From: Sulfurimonas sp. | GTDB taxonomy: Bacteria; Campylobacterota; Campylobacteria; Campylobacterales; Sulfurimonadaceae | Assembly: GCA_021732045.1 (NCBI GenBank) | Contig: JAKFWK010000004.1 | Span: forward strand, 30,964-94,963 | DNA length: 64,000 bases | Direction: 5' to 3' | Shown here: positions 26,667 through 38,918 of the stretch, one piece after another | Layout: the number at the start of each line of letters is the position of its first letter | Position numbering within the stretch: position 1 is the stretch's first letter | Program-made: the position numbers and the translations under genes | Notes under the pieces: generated by a model | What the model was told of the DNA's origin: nothing | Database searches by the model: none | What the model saw: the letters and a program-made list of their open reading frames with translations, nothing else

Positions 26667-28088
26667 TTGCCCAATAAACTACAAATAATTAAACGCCAGA
26701 ATAGTGCACTTCATGAACTTAACGAAATTGCAGCAATATCAGATATAAACCCCAAAGAGACTCTTAGAAAAGCTTTGGAAATTGGGAAGAAATATTTTGG
26801 CTTAGAGTTTGGAATTGTCAGTCATATCGTAGGGGAAGATTATACGGTAGATGTCCAATCATCACCCACAGAAACACTATTTGATGGACAGCTGTTTGTA
26901 CTTGGTTCAACATATTGTAAAACCACCATAGAAATAGATGATGTTTTAGCAATTACCGATGTTACAAAATCAAAATATGTTGGTCATCCATGCCATAGAG
27001 ATTTTAATCTTGTATCTTATATCGGTGCACCCATTAGAGTAAATTCTAAGGTATACGGTACTATAAATTTTTCTTCAGCGCAAGCAAGGCACTTGGAATA
27101 TGACAAAATAGATGACGAATTTATGAAACTTCTCTCTAGGTGGGCGGGATCATTTTTAGAAAGACAATTTGTTGTCAATGAGTTCTCCCTAGAAAAACAA
27201 AAATTTGAAATGATTTTTGAAAATAACGGATCGGGAACACTGCTTATAGATAACAGTTGTCAAATTTTAATGGTCAATAAACGATTCTGTGAAATAATAG
27301 GTTTTTCAAAATCTGAACTTGTAGGACAAAATGCAATAATCTACTACCTAGACGAGCTCTCCTACCAAACGGCAAGAGATAAAATTTCAAAGACTGACAA
27401 AAGTTCTTATATAAATATGGAACATCAGCTAAAAAGAAAAGATGGCAAACTAATTTGGTGTAAATTTATTGGTTCTCAAATAGAGTTGGCAAAAGATTCA
27501 ACCACTATGATTTGGAGCATATTAGATATTACAATTCAGAAAGAGATGCAAGAAAAACTTGAAAAACAGGCAACAACGGACTTTCTGACAGAGCTTTACA
27601 ATAGAAGATATTTTACAAGTCGTCTAGAAGAAGAGGTGTCTAAAATGAAACGGGATAAAACAACTAGGACTTCTTTGCTCATATTTGACTTAGATAAGTT
27701 CAAACATGTAAATGATACACTTGGGCATTTAACAGGTGATGTTGTACTAAAAGAGTTTGCTAACATTTTAAAAAAAGACCTGCGCAAAACAGATATTGTA
27801 GGAAGAATAGGCGGGGAAGAATTCGCCATGATTTTGCCAAATACAGATGCAAAACATGCGACAATTTTAGCAAATAGAATCAGAGAAGAAGTTTGCAACA
27901 AAACAATAAATATTGACAACAAAAATATAAATTTTACCGTCAGCATAGGTCTTACAACCATAATGCACGATGATATTAACTCTGATACTGCTTTTGCACG
28001 AGCCGATACTGCACTCTATAAGGCAAAAGAAAATGGACGCAATAGGGTTGAAGAGTATGACAAATCTTATAGCAGTCTACCCTTATAA
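26667..28088 (+). CDS. GAF-PAS-GGDEF diguanylate cyclase
   Basis: About 473 aa without membrane segments, so a soluble sensor. A GAF domain (about 15-165) is followed by a PAS domain (about 175-290; NNGSGTLLIDNSCQILMVN) and a GGDEF domain (about 305-470). The active-site loop is GGEEF in RIGGEEFAM, competent for cyclic-di-GMP synthesis. No RxxD inhibitory site directly before GGEEF is obvious. The frame is open from a GTG at 26664, but GAAGGA ends 6 nt before the TTG at 26667, which I prefer. The 220 bp upstream hold no gene. Ligands of GAF and PAS are unknown. Confidence 0.9.
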   Translation: MPNKLQIIKRQNSALHELNEIAAISDINPKETLRKALEIGKKYFGLEFGIVSHIVGEDYTVDVQSSPTETLFDGQLFVLGSTYCKTTIEIDDVLAITDVTKSKYVGHPCHRDFNLVSYIGAPIRVNSKVYGTINFSSAQARHLEYDKIDDEFMKLLSRWAGSFLERQFVVNEFSLEKQKFEMIFENNGSGTLLIDNSCQILMVNKRFCEIIGFSKSELVGQNAIIYYLDELSYQTARDKISKTDKSSYINMEHQLKRKDGKLIWCKFIGSQIELAKDSTTMIWSILDITIQKEMQEKLEKQATTDFLTELYNRRYFTSRLEEEVSKMKRDKTTRTSLLIFDLDKFKHVNDTLGHLTGDVVLKEFANILKKDLRKTDIVGRIGGEEFAMILPNTDAKHATILANRIREEVCNKTINIDNKNINFTVSIGLTTIMHDDINSDTAFARADTALYKAKENGRNRVEEYDKSYSSLPL

Positions 28089-28089
28089 T

Positions 28090-28737
28090 TTACTTCTGAA
28101 CACCATCCAAAATAGGAACGAAGTCACACTCCTCTAGCTCCTCCCTTTGCAAAACGCCTCCAACTTTTTTAAAGCGGGTAATAACTTGTTTTAAACCTTT
28201 TTGCATCGGAGCCAGCAAAATGCCATTTTCACTTAGTTGGTCAAAGAGTTTTTGTGGTATTTTTTGCGCTGTTGCAGAGAAAATGATTCTATCATAGGGA
28301 GCGTACTGAACCCACCCATTTTGCCCATCGTCTGTTCTTGTATGGATATTATTTATGCCAAGCTGTCTAAACCTTGCTTTTGCCTCAAGCATCAAAGACT
28401 CAATCCTCTCAATAGTAAAGACACCACGAAACAGATGTGAGAGTACAGCGGCTTGATAACCACTTCCACAACCAATCTCCAAAACTCTATCCGCACCTTT
28501 TGATTCCAAATATTGTGTCATTTTGGCAACCGTCAAAGGAGAGCTTATCCACTGCGCCGAGCCCATTGGTAGGGCATCTAGTTTGTATGCATTGTGTCTA
28601 AAACCAGCAGGCACAAAAACCTCTCTATTTGTATTGGCAATCGCATCTTTTACTTCACTCTGCAGTTTAAATATTTTGCCGCACTCTTCTGCCAATTTTG
28701 CGGTTTTTGTGGCCGTTATCCTATCCAATGCCAACAT
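28090..28737 (-). CDS. pcm: Protein-L-isoaspartate O-methyltransferase
   Basis: 215 aa. Methylates isoaspartyl residues in damaged proteins to start their repair. The SAM-binding motif I is VLEIGCGSGYQAAVLS near 80-95. MGSAQWISSPLTVAKM upstream corresponds to the family's GxxQTISxPxxVAxM motif with Ala-Gln-Trp for GQT. Its first 17 bp overlap the end of the nitrilase-family gene, so it is the last gene of nrdB-nitrilase-pcm. Confidence 0.92.
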   Translation of the reverse strand: MLALDRITATKTAKLAEECGKIFKLQSEVKDAIANTNREVFVPAGFRHNAYKLDALPMGSAQWISSPLTVAKMTQYLESKGADRVLEIGCGSGYQAAVLSHLFRGVFTIERIESLMLEAKARFRQLGINNIHTRTDDGQNGWVQYAPYDRIIFSATAQKIPQKLFDQLSENGILLAPMQKGLKQVITRFKKVGGVLQREELEECDFVPILDGVQK

Positions 28738-29458
28738 CCATATATCGTCTCATGGCAATTATCTCTTTTTTATCATACGCTATTTCTAAAAATTCCATAT
28801 CCTCGTTTCTCACACTCTCACCGCTTGGTTTTACGATGCCACTCATCTTTGTACACTCTTCATTTAATGAATCACTTGCAATTACAAAACACTGATTCAT
28901 AATGGCAAGAGCCGTTGTTAAGATTACATAATTTTGCGTTCTTAAAACTCCCCACCATGAGGGAACCGCTATCACATCACACCCTTCTAATTTTTGCCAT
29001 AAATCTTTAAAGCGAAGCTCAAAACAGATAAGAACGCCTATCTTTATCCCATCAACTTCTATGATTTCAACACTCTCATGACTATCCTCGGACATATATT
29101 TATGCTCATTGCCAAAGCGAAATAGTTTTGCTTTTCCTCTCTCATAAACTATCTCACCATTGAAAAATATCTTAGCAAAGTTAAAAACCTCACCATCTTT
29201 TTTCTCAATTATAGTGAGGATGATTATTTTGTTGTATGAAGCTTTTTTTATCTCTTTATTTGCAATATGTGCGAACTCCAAAACCTCTTCAAAATTATCA
29301 TAATCATACCCAGTAAGACACACCTCGGGTGCTACAATTATCGAGTTCTCTTGAGACTCGTTTATCAGACCTAAGAGAGTTTGTAGATTGGCATTATAAT
29401 CTGAGGTTGTTTTAAAGAGGAGTGAGCATAACTTATGCTCACTATTTTTAGAAGTCAT
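28721..29458 (-). CDS. Carbon-nitrogen hydrolase (nitrilase superfamily)
   Basis: About 245 aa. The Glu-Lys-Cys triad is visible: Glu in [13 protein letters not shown], Lys in GKAKLFRFG, and the nucleophile Cys in [12 protein letters not shown]. The open frame runs 29 codons further upstream, but those codons lie inside nrdB; the ATG at 29458 ([11 protein letters not shown] follows) gives the normal family length and overlaps the nrdB stop. An 11-bp perfect inverted repeat covers codons 6-13. Substrate unknown; omega-amidase, N-carbamoylputrescine and spore-free amide roles all occur in the family. Confidence 0.83.
   Translation of the reverse strand: MTSKNSEHKLCSLLFKTTSDYNANLQTLLGLINESQENSIIVAPEVCLTGYDYDNFEEVLEFAHIANKEIKKASYNKIIILTIIEKKDGEVFNFAKIFFNGEIVYERGKAKLFRFGNEHKYMSEDSHESVEIIEVDGIKIGVLICFELRFKDLWQKLEGCDVIAVPSWWGVLRTQNYVILTTALAIMNQCFVIASDSLNEECTKMSGIVKPSGESVRNEDMEFLEIAYDKKEIIAMRRYMDVGIG
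29421..29443. repeat. Perfect inverted repeat after nrdB, inside the start of the nitrilase gene
   Basis: AGTGAGCATAA (29421-29431) and TTATGCTCACT (29433-29443) are exact complements around one base. On the minus strand it begins 4 nt after the nrdB stop and lies within codons 6-13 of the next gene. In RNA the loop would open to 3-5 nt. Could attenuate transcription or control translation of the downstream gene. Confidence 0.6.
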
Positions 29459-30470
29459 CATCAAATGTAAGACTACCTTTTGAGTAGTTAGCAACTGTTC
29501 CCTCAAAGAAGTTAGTTTTTTGATCATTAAATTTAGAGAAATCATCCACCCACTTTATAGGGTTTGTGACATTATAAAGTTTTTCAAATCCAACGGATGA
29601 GAGCCTATCATCCGCCAAATAATGAATATATTGCTCTATGATGGTGTCTGTTAGACCCAGAATCTGTCCTGCAGTTATATATTTACCCCAAGCAACCTCA
29701 AGCTCAACTGCCTCTTTAAACATCTCTATAACTTCTACAATTAGTCTATCAGTAAAGAGATCGGCTCTCTCTTTTCTTAGAGTGTTGATAAGGTTTTGAA
29801 ATAGCACCAAGTGAGTTACTTCATCTCTTTGGATAAATCTAATCATCTGAGCAGAACCAAGCATCTTTCCACTTCTGGCAAGCGTGTAGATATATGCAAA
29901 TCCACTATAAAAGTAAATTCCCTCTAGTATCTGATTTGCAAAACACGCTTTTACGAAATTGTGTTCTGTCGGGTTTTCTGAGAGCTCTTCATAAACTTTT
30001 GCGATTGAATCATTTTTTGTCTTTAACATCATGTCACGACGCCAAAGATCATAAATCTCTGCTGAATTTGTTGAGATGCTATCTACCATAACGGCATAAC
30101 TTTGGGAGTGAAGCGCCTCTTCAAATGATTGACGAACTAAAATAAGGTTTATCTCTGGAGATGTAACATAAGGATTAATATTGTCAATTAGATTATTTGT
30201 TTGGAGCGAATCCATAAAGATAAGCTGTGAGAGAGCCTTGTCATAGGCAGTTTTTTCGGCTTCTGTAAGATTTTTATAGTCATTTACATCGCGAGTCATA
30301 TCAACCTCTTTTGGGAACCAAGTGTTATTTAGCATCATTTCCCAAAGATTGTAAGCCCACTGATATTTGATATTATTTAACTCAAAAATACCAGTTGGAT
30401 CCCCACCAAATATTTTTCTATCATTAACACTCTCTTTAGAGTCGGGGTTGTATATTTTTTTTCTTTTCAT
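29448..30470 (-). CDS. nrdB: Ribonucleoside-diphosphate reductase, beta subunit (class Ia-type)
   Basis: 340 aa R2 protein that houses the di-metal site and Tyr radical. Metal-ligand segments are visible: [12 protein letters not shown] near 115 (Glu, His) and [12 protein letters not shown] near 215 (Glu, His). The tail SLTFDDDF is an acidic C-terminus as needed for docking to NrdA. nrdA lies about 22 kb away at 52645 in the opposite orientation, so the two subunits are not in an operon. nrdB is followed by an overlapping nitrilase gene and pcm. Confidence 0.94.
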   Translation of the reverse strand: MKRKKIYNPDSKESVNDRKIFGGDPTGIFELNNIKYQWAYNLWEMMLNNTWFPKEVDMTRDVNDYKNLTEAEKTAYDKALSQLIFMDSLQTNNLIDNINPYVTSPEINLILVRQSFEEALHSQSYAVMVDSISTNSAEIYDLWRRDMMLKTKNDSIAKVYEELSENPTEHNFVKACFANQILEGIYFYSGFAYIYTLARSGKMLGSAQMIRFIQRDEVTHLVLFQNLINTLRKERADLFTDRLIVEVIEMFKEAVELEVAWGKYITAGQILGLTDTIIEQYIHYLADDRLSSVGFEKLYNVTNPIKWVDDFSKFNDQKTNFFEGTVANYSKGSLTFDDDF

Positions 30471-30614
30471 GCAAATACCTCAAACATTTTAATCCGTAAT
30501 TATACCGAGCTTTTTGAGCTCCTTTATAGTAACTTTATAAAAATGTCTAGGCTAAAAAATCTATCATCTAAATAAAAAAATATTTTATAATTAAACAAAA
30601 AATAGGGGCAAAAT

Positions 30615-31478
30615 ATGGATTTAGTAAAATGGAACGCCAATATAGAAAAACTTACTCAAGATGAAAAGCATGTTCTTATAAACAAAGGCACTCAAAGAGC
30701 CTTTGTTGGCGAGTATACAGAAGAGAGCAGAGATGGAGTTTATAGATGCAAGCTCTGTAAAGCACCACTTTATACTTCAAAAGATAAATTTAGCTCACAC
30801 TGTGGATGGCCTAGTTTTGATGACGCCATAAAAGGAGCAATTAAATCGATTCCTGATGTAGATGGCAGACGGACAGAGATAGTTTGTGCAAATTGTGGTG
30901 CTCATATGGGTCATATTTTTAGTGGGGAAGGTTACACACCAAAAAACGAGAGGCACTGCGTAAACTCTATTTCTCTGGAGTTTATAGTGAAAGCAAAACT
31001 CTCAAAAGCCTATTTTGCCGGAGGTTGTTTTTGGGGAGTTGAGTATTACCTAGAGAAACTCCCAGGCGTAAAAGAGGTAACAAGTGGTTTTATGGGTGGA
31101 GAGCTAAAAAATCCATCTTATGAAGATGTTATTTATAAAAAAACAGGGCACCTTGAAGCTGTCGAAGTTATTTATGACAATACTAAAATCTCATATAAAG
31201 AGTTAGCAAAAGCATTCTTTGAGATTCATGACCCAACCCAAGCAAATGGACAAGGTCCAGATATTGGAGAGCAGTATCTAAGTGCTGTTTTTGTGTCATC
31301 GAAAGAAGAAAGAGAAATTATCTTGGAACTCATATCACTTCTTAAGGCAAAAAAATATGCCGTAGTTACAAAGATACTGGATAAAAAAGAGTTTTTTGCG
31401 GCTGAAGATTATCATCAAAACTATTACAACAAAAAAGGTTCTAAGCCCTACTGTCATAGTTATACAAAAAGATTTTAA
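30615..31478 (+). CDS. msrBA: Bifunctional methionine sulfoxide reductase MsrB-MsrA
   Basis: 287 aa fusion in the order MsrB then MsrA. MsrB (1-125) has zinc cysteines C45/C48 and C91/C94, the catalytic Cys115 in RHCVNS and Cys63 in SSHCGWP. MsrA (about 130-287) starts AYFAGGCFWG with catalytic Cys138, and has the C-terminal SHSY-like HSYTKRF. It reduces both R and S methionine sulfoxide. No signal peptide is present, so it is cytosolic, unlike secreted MsrAB of some pathogens. Single gene ending at a hairpin shared with typA. Confidence 0.94.
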   Translation: MDLVKWNANIEKLTQDEKHVLINKGTQRAFVGEYTEESRDGVYRCKLCKAPLYTSKDKFSSHCGWPSFDDAIKGAIKSIPDVDGRRTEIVCANCGAHMGHIFSGEGYTPKNERHCVNSISLEFIVKAKLSKAYFAGGCFWGVEYYLEKLPGVKEVTSGFMGGELKNPSYEDVIYKKTGHLEAVEVIYDNTKISYKELAKAFFEIHDPTQANGQGPDIGEQYLSAVFVSSKEEREIILELISLLKAKKYAVVTKILDKKEFFAAEDYHQNYYNKKGSKPYCHSYTKRF

Positions 31479-31497
31479 AATAAGCTGGGAGATAGAC

Positions 31498-31522
31498 AGT
31501 CAAAAGGAAATCCCTTTTGACT
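31498..31522. terminator. Bidirectional terminator-like hairpin between msrBA and typA
   Basis: AGTCAAAAGG (31498-31507) and CCTTTTGACT (31513-31522) are perfect complements with a 5-nt loop. It sits between two convergent genes. A T-tract is absent, so efficiency as an intrinsic terminator is uncertain. Confidence 0.5.
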
Positions 31523-31539
31523 AGAGGATATTAAAGAAA

Positions 31540-33342
31540 TTATTTACGATCGTTTCTTTTTCTTTCGCTCTCTGTTAGGTATTTTTTACGAATACGAATA
31601 CTAATAGGAGTAATTTCTAAAAGTTCATCATCTTCAATCCACTCTAAAGCACGCTCTAGTGACATATCACGAGGTGGGATAAGCTTGATAGCTTCATCTG
31701 CGCCGCTTGAACGAACATTCGATTGAGCCTTACCTTTTATAGGATTTACAACTAAGTCATTTGAGCGAGAGTGTTCACCAACAATCATACCCTCATAAAC
31801 TTTAGTTTGCGGTCCTACAAAAAGAACGCCGCGATCTTGAATATTAAATAGTGAATAAGCAAGTGTTTCACCATTCTCCATTGAAATAAGCGCGCCATAA
31901 CTTCTTGACTCAACTGTTCCACTGTACGGGCGGAATTCCAAGAATGAGTGATTCATGATTCCCTCACCTTTAGTATCTGTTAGGAACTGTCCACGGAATC
32001 CAATTAGTGCACGAGCAGGAATCTCAAACTCGATTCTCTGGAAACCTTGACCCATTGGAAGCATAGATTTCATCTCAGCTTTTCTTTTTCCAAGGCGCTC
32101 AATAACACTACCGCTCAACTCTTCAGGGACATCGATAACAAGATGTTCAAATGGTTCACATTTAACACCTTCGATAACTTTAACAATAACCTCTGGACGG
32201 CTTACACCAAATTCAAAATTCTCACGACGCATATTTTCAGCAAGAATAGTGATTTGTAACTCCCCACGACCTGAAACTTTAAATTTACCCTCACCAACAA
32301 CTTCTAACTTCATTGCAACATTCGTTTGCATCTCAGATTCAAGTCTATCTTTTAGTTTATTTGAAGTAACATGTTTACCCTCTTGACCGGCAAGTGGAGA
32401 GTCATTTACGGAAAATACAACCGTTAAAGTTGGCTCTTCGATGTGAAGTGGATCAAGTGGCATAGGTCTAGCTGGATCACAAACAGTATCTCCAACATCA
32501 ACGGTCTCTAACCCAGCAAAAGCAACAATATCGCCAGCTTCAGCTTCATTGATTTCCATACGGTTAAGTCCGTGGAAACCGATTAATTTAGAGATTTTAC
32601 CTTTAACAAGTTCGCCATCAGCTTTTGCAAGCATAATGTTATCGCCTTTTTTAATTACACCATTAAAGATACGAGAGATACCGATTTTACCAACATAGTT
32701 ATCATAATCAAGTGTAAATACTTGAGCTTGAGTTGGGTTTTCTCTATCGCCTTCTGGCTCAGGAATATGATTTATAATAGTTTCAAAAATACATTGAAAG
32801 TCACCACCCTCTTCACTCATATCAAGCTTAGCTATACCATCTCTTGCTGCAGCGTATATAACTGGGAAATCTTGCTGGTCATCAGTTGCGCCCATCGCTG
32901 CAAAAAGGTCAAACATCTCATCTACAACACGATCTGGCTCAGCTGAAGGTTTATCGATTTTGTTAATAACAACAATTGGTTTTTTACCAAGTGCTAACAT
33001 TTTTTTAACAACAAACTTAGTTTGAGGCATAACACCTTCATAAGCATCAACAAGAACTAAAACACCATCTACCATCTTTAAAACGCGCTCAACTTCTCCA
33101 CCGAAATCCGCGTGACCTGGAGTGTCGATAATGTTGATTTTAAAATCTTTATAACGAATAGCTGTATTTTTAGAAAGAATCGTGATTCCTCTTTCTTTCT
33201 CTAGTGCATTGCTGTCCATAGCTCTTTCTGCGTGCTGCTCATGAGCACCAAATGTTCCTGACTGTGTTAACAGACCATCTACTAGTGTTGTTTTACCGTG
33301 GTCAACGTGAGCGATAACGGCAATGTTTCTAATCTTTTGCAT
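31540..33342 (-). CDS. typA: Ribosome-associated GTPase TypA/BipA
   Basis: 600 aa translational GTPase related to EF-G. G motifs: [10 protein letters not shown] (G1, about 11-20), DTPGHADF (G3, near 75) and NKID (G4, near 130). The C-terminal [17 protein letters not shown] and [12 protein letters not shown] are typical of TypA. It acts in stress adaptation and 50S assembly. Single-gene unit convergent with msrBA and divergent from cca. Confidence 0.96.
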   Translation of the reverse strand: MQKIRNIAVIAHVDHGKTTLVDGLLTQSGTFGAHEQHAERAMDSNALEKERGITILSKNTAIRYKDFKINIIDTPGHADFGGEVERVLKMVDGVLVLVDAYEGVMPQTKFVVKKMLALGKKPIVVINKIDKPSAEPDRVVDEMFDLFAAMGATDDQQDFPVIYAAARDGIAKLDMSEEGGDFQCIFETIINHIPEPEGDRENPTQAQVFTLDYDNYVGKIGISRIFNGVIKKGDNIMLAKADGELVKGKISKLIGFHGLNRMEINEAEAGDIVAFAGLETVDVGDTVCDPARPMPLDPLHIEEPTLTVVFSVNDSPLAGQEGKHVTSNKLKDRLESEMQTNVAMKLEVVGEGKFKVSGRGELQITILAENMRRENFEFGVSRPEVIVKVIEGVKCEPFEHLVIDVPEELSGSVIERLGKRKAEMKSMLPMGQGFQRIEFEIPARALIGFRGQFLTDTKGEGIMNHSFLEFRPYSGTVESRSYGALISMENGETLAYSLFNIQDRGVLFVGPQTKVYEGMIVGEHSRSNDLVVNPIKGKAQSNVRSSGADEAIKLIPPRDMSLERALEWIEDDELLEITPISIRIRKKYLTESERKRNDRK

Positions 33343-33427
33343 TAGGTTTCCTTAAGGTGGGAAAATTTTTCGCGATTATACCCAAGTAATTGTTATATAT
33401 GAGTTAAAGCAGTGTTATACTTATGAA

Positions 33428-34675
33428 ATGATTACATACCCTAAAAAATTAGAGCCTATTTTCTCTAAACTTATTTCTTATGGCATAAAGCCTATAATTG
33501 TTGGCGGGTTTATAAGAGACTCTATTTTGAATATTACTGTAAATGATATAGATATTGAGCTATATGGGATTTCGTCTCTGGCGGAGCTAGAAAATATTCT
33601 AAAAGAGTTTGGCTCGGTTAATAGTGTTGGAAAGAGTTTTGGAGTCTGCAAGCTAAGCTATATGGGCTATGAACTTGACTTTACACTTCCAAGAATAGAT
33701 AACAAAACAACCTCTGGGCATCGAGGATTCAGCATAAAAATAGACTCAAATCTTGATTTTAAAACCGCTGCTTCAAGAAGAGATTTTACAATAAACACGA
33801 TTGGATATAATGTAGTTGAGAGAAAAATAGTTGATCCTTTTAATGGAACTCAAGATTTAAGCGACAAAATTTTAAGAGCTGTTAATCCAGAAACTTTTAT
33901 AGAGGACCCACTTAGAGTTTTAAGAGCTGTTAGGTTTAGTGTTGTTTATGACTTTAAAATTGATAATGAACTCTACTTGCTATGTAGGCAAATGGTTAAA
34001 AATAGAGTGCTTGAAGAGTTGCCAAAAGAGAGAATTTTTGAAGAAATAAAAAAGATTTTGCTCATCTGCCAAAAACCATCCATTGCATTTGAGCTTTTAA
34101 AAAGTTTTGGAAGTGATATATTTACTGACAATCTTTTAGTAGTTGATGAGATATCCAAACAACTAACAAATCAAGATCAAACAAAATTGGTTTTGATGCT
34201 AGCTGGCTTGTGTTATGATTTTACAAAAGAGCGAGCAGAACATTTTTTGTGGAAATTTACAAATGAAAAAGAGTTACTAAAAAGAGTTTTTGTACTTATA
34301 GAGTTACATGGCAAGATAGAAAAAATTTACGCCAAGGAGTTTAGTGACTATGCACTCTATAAACTTGCCACAAAAGTAAATATAAGTGAACTCTTGATTT
34401 TAAGCAGAGCCGTATATTTTTCTAAAAATTACTCTTTTGATTATGATATAGCGGACGCTATAGAAAAAAGAGCAAGGGAGTTAAACATACTAACTAAAAA
34501 ACTCCCACCGCTCTTAAGCGGTAAAGATATCTTGACATTTGGCATAATTCCATCACCAGAATTTACAATCATACTTAGTAGTGCTTATGAGGCTCAGATA
34601 AGTGGTAAAATAATGGACCGTGTGCAAGCCATCTCTTGGTTAGAAGGTTTTATAAAATTTTATAAAAAACTATAG
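33428..34675 (+). CDS. cca: CCA-adding tRNA nucleotidyltransferase (class II) or related poly(A) polymerase-type enzyme
   Basis: 415 aa. The N-terminal catalytic head has GGFIRDSILN near 24 and the metal-binding DIDIELYG near 39. The RRDFTINTIGYN motif near 118 and EDPLRVLRAVRF near 160 are characteristic of the class II family. The rest is a helical body. It completes or repairs the 3' CCA of tRNAs. An A-adding-only specificity exists in some bacteria and cannot be excluded from sequence alone. Start at ATG 33428, divergent from typA. Confidence 0.88.
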   Translation: MITYPKKLEPIFSKLISYGIKPIIVGGFIRDSILNITVNDIDIELYGISSLAELENILKEFGSVNSVGKSFGVCKLSYMGYELDFTLPRIDNKTTSGHRGFSIKIDSNLDFKTAASRRDFTINTIGYNVVERKIVDPFNGTQDLSDKILRAVNPETFIEDPLRVLRAVRFSVVYDFKIDNELYLLCRQMVKNRVLEELPKERIFEEIKKILLICQKPSIAFELLKSFGSDIFTDNLLVVDEISKQLTNQDQTKLVLMLAGLCYDFTKERAEHFLWKFTNEKELLKRVFVLIELHGKIEKIYAKEFSDYALYKLATKVNISELLILSRAVYFSKNYSFDYDIADAIEKRARELNILTKKLPPLLSGKDILTFGIIPSPEFTIILSSAYEAQISGKIMDRVQAISWLEGFIKFYKKL

Positions 34676-34696
34676 CTTTACAAAGGAGCTAAAGCT
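34674..34696. terminator. Hairpin between convergent cca and queF
   Basis: AGCTTTA (34674-34680) pairs with TAAAGCT (34690-34696) across a 9-nt loop, exactly at the junction of two convergent genes. Weak stem with no strong T-tract; a shared terminator is plausible. Confidence 0.35.
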
Positions 34697-35066
34697 TTGA
34701 GCTGTCAATCTCTATAACTGTATGAACATTGCCTCTTGGGTTATAATCTGCTATAACTTTCATATACTTTGGCTTTAATTTTTTGTCTAAAATTTCATAA
34801 ATCTCATTTGCACTATTCTCATGGGAAACATGCCTATCTCTAAAAGAGTTTATATAAAGTTTGATAGCTTTTAACTCAACAACCCACTCATTTGGTGTGT
34901 ATTCAAGATATATCGTTGCATAATCAGGATAACCACTTCTAGGGCAAAGACAAGAGAATTCTGGAAGTGTCATTTTTATAAGATAATCTCTTTTATGCAG
35001 ATTTGGCCAAATTTCCAAATCTTTTTCCACATCAAACTCATTAACAATTTTTTCACCATATTTCAT
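34689..35066 (-). CDS. queF: NADPH-dependent 7-cyano-7-deazaguanine reductase
   Basis: 125 aa, the short unimodular QueF type. Reduces preQ0 to preQ1 in queuosine synthesis. The catalytic Cys lies in PEFSCLCPRSGYPD near residue 45, and the NADPH-binding E(L/V)KAIKLYINSFRDR...HEN motif follows near 70-90. It sits 14 bp downstream of the degenerate GGDEF-EAL gene at the end of the dnaA-dnaN-gyrB gene string. No preQ1 riboswitch is visible. Confidence 0.94.
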   Translation of the reverse strand: MKYGEKIVNEFDVEKDLEIWPNLHKRDYLIKMTLPEFSCLCPRSGYPDYATIYLEYTPNEWVVELKAIKLYINSFRDRHVSHENSANEIYEILDKKLKPKYMKVIADYNPRGNVHTVIEIDSSKL

Positions 35067-35080
35067 TTTTATTCCTGTTC

Positions 35081-36472
35081 TTAAATTTTTTCCAGTGGTG
35101 CCAAATATTTACCTTGAAAATAATCAATATTTTGCTCTTTTAAGGTTTCATAACTACTCTCATTTTCAACCATTTTGACCCAACTTTTAACACCTTTATT
35201 GTGTGCCATTATATTAAAACCATCTATTATATTTTTATATTTAGCCCGATTTGCCTCTTTTGTATAAAAGCTATCAAATCTAACTATATCAATATGTAAA
35301 TCACGCAGATATAAAAAACTGCTATTTAGTGAACCCAACCTATCTATGGTTATAATAATTCCAAAAGCTCTTAATGTTTGCAAAATATTATTATAATTTT
35401 CTATAAATGGATAATATTCGTTTTCGCTAAGTATAAATATTACTCTATTTTTAAGAGAATCATTTTTATAAAAAAGCTCTTTTATTTTTGCTATAAAAAG
35501 TGAATTTCTAATTGAGGTTGGTGATATAGACAGAGCAAAAACTACATCGGTTTGTTGTGTGCACAAACTTATAACTTTTTCTAAAATCATCAAATCATAC
35601 TCAATCATAATTCTTAATTTATCTAAGATTTTCATATATGTTTTTGGATAAACCAACTTGCCATCAACTGTTTTTAACTTAATGAAACACTCTTTTATTG
35701 TTTGGGCATTCCCACTAAAAACATCTTGCAGCATAACTTCTATATTTTTTTTATTTATAGCATCAATCACTAAAAATTCTAACTCATTAGGATCTGTCTC
35801 ATCCTCCACATTTGTTATATTTTTATCTATTTTTTGTAGATAAAAAAGATTCTCTATAAGATAATCAACATCTTTTGAAAGGGTAATGTCATTAATAACT
35901 CCGGATATTTGTACTTCAATACTATCAATTTTTAGTTCTTCGCTCTTTAAACAAAACAACTCAAGTACTGCTTTATAAACACTTTTTTTTCCTTTTAAAC
36001 CTAATACAAAATCACCAGCCTTGATGTGACCTATTGGAAAATTATCTATATTTTTTTCTTTAAAATATTTTTCTATCCATATAACAACTTCAAAAAGTAT
36101 TTTATCACCACTACTCATACCATATCGACTATTAATCTCACTTATATTATCTATACTAATAAGTAAAAGTGAGTATTCATTAACACTTTTAATCTCTTTT
36201 TTCAAATAATTATACAAATATTCTTTGGAAAATACTTTTGATACATTATCAGTTATTTTTGTATCAAAACCGTTATAAATTAAATAAAATATAAAATAAA
36301 TACTAAAAAAAAGAATTAGTGTTAATTCAATATAAAATAGATATGTTAATTGTTCATCTTCTGAAATTGAGAAATTAATGATAAAAGCAATAATAAGAGT
36401 AAAGATTGGAAGTACCATTCTAAGTGCTAGTTTAAAACGATACTCTCTCTCTTTTACTTGTGGAAGGGTCAT
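35081..36472 (-). CDS. Membrane protein with degenerate GGDEF and EAL domains
   Basis: 463 aa. Two transmembrane segments (about 16-37 and 44-68), then a GGDEF fold (about 85-170) in which the active loop reads HIKAGDF in place of GGDEF. An EAL fold follows (about 225-460) in which EALLR is replaced by ECFIKL, the DDFG loop by DRLGS, and the ending QGKYLAPLE keeps only the scaffold. Both catalytic sites look dead, so it is likelier to bind than make or break cyclic-di-GMP, or to act as a protein scaffold. It begins 8 bp after gyrB and ends 14 bp before queF, probably co-transcribed with both. Confidence 0.8.
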   Translation of the reverse strand: MTLPQVKEREYRFKLALRMVLPIFTLIIAFIINFSISEDEQLTYLFYIELTLILFFSIYFIFYLIYNGFDTKITDNVSKVFSKEYLYNYLKKEIKSVNEYSLLLISIDNISEINSRYGMSSGDKILFEVVIWIEKYFKEKNIDNFPIGHIKAGDFVLGLKGKKSVYKAVLELFCLKSEELKIDSIEVQISGVINDITLSKDVDYLIENLFYLQKIDKNITNVEDETDPNELEFLVIDAINKKNIEVMLQDVFSGNAQTIKECFIKLKTVDGKLVYPKTYMKILDKLRIMIEYDLMILEKVISLCTQQTDVVFALSISPTSIRNSLFIAKIKELFYKNDSLKNRVIFILSENEYYPFIENYNNILQTLRAFGIIITIDRLGSLNSSFLYLRDLHIDIVRFDSFYTKEANRAKYKNIIDGFNIMAHNKGVKSWVKMVENESSYETLKEQNIDYFQGKYLAPLEKI

Positions 36473-36480
36473 ACTAATGG

Positions 36481-38793
<2,313 letters not shown>

Positions 38794-38888
38794 TTATCAC
38801 TCCAAATATAACATTAATCGGGCATTTTATCTAACATTTACTAAAAGAAAGTTTTGTGATTTAATTTGAAGTTAAAAATAAAAGTGAA

Positions 38889-38911
38889 TTAACCCCATAA
38901 ATAGGAGTTAA
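38889..38911 (-). terminator. Weak hairpin between dnaN and gyrB
   Basis: TTAACCCC (38889-38896) pairs with GGAGTTAA (38904-38911) with one mismatch. On the minus strand it follows the dnaN stop and is succeeded by a T-rich run. It could reduce read-through into gyrB. Confidence 0.3.
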
Positions 38912-38918
38912 AATATTA

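Noticed and set aside
34697..35100. Possible preQ1 riboswitch controlling queF
   Set aside because: queF follows the degenerate GGDEF-EAL gene after 14 bp, leaving no room for an aptamer.
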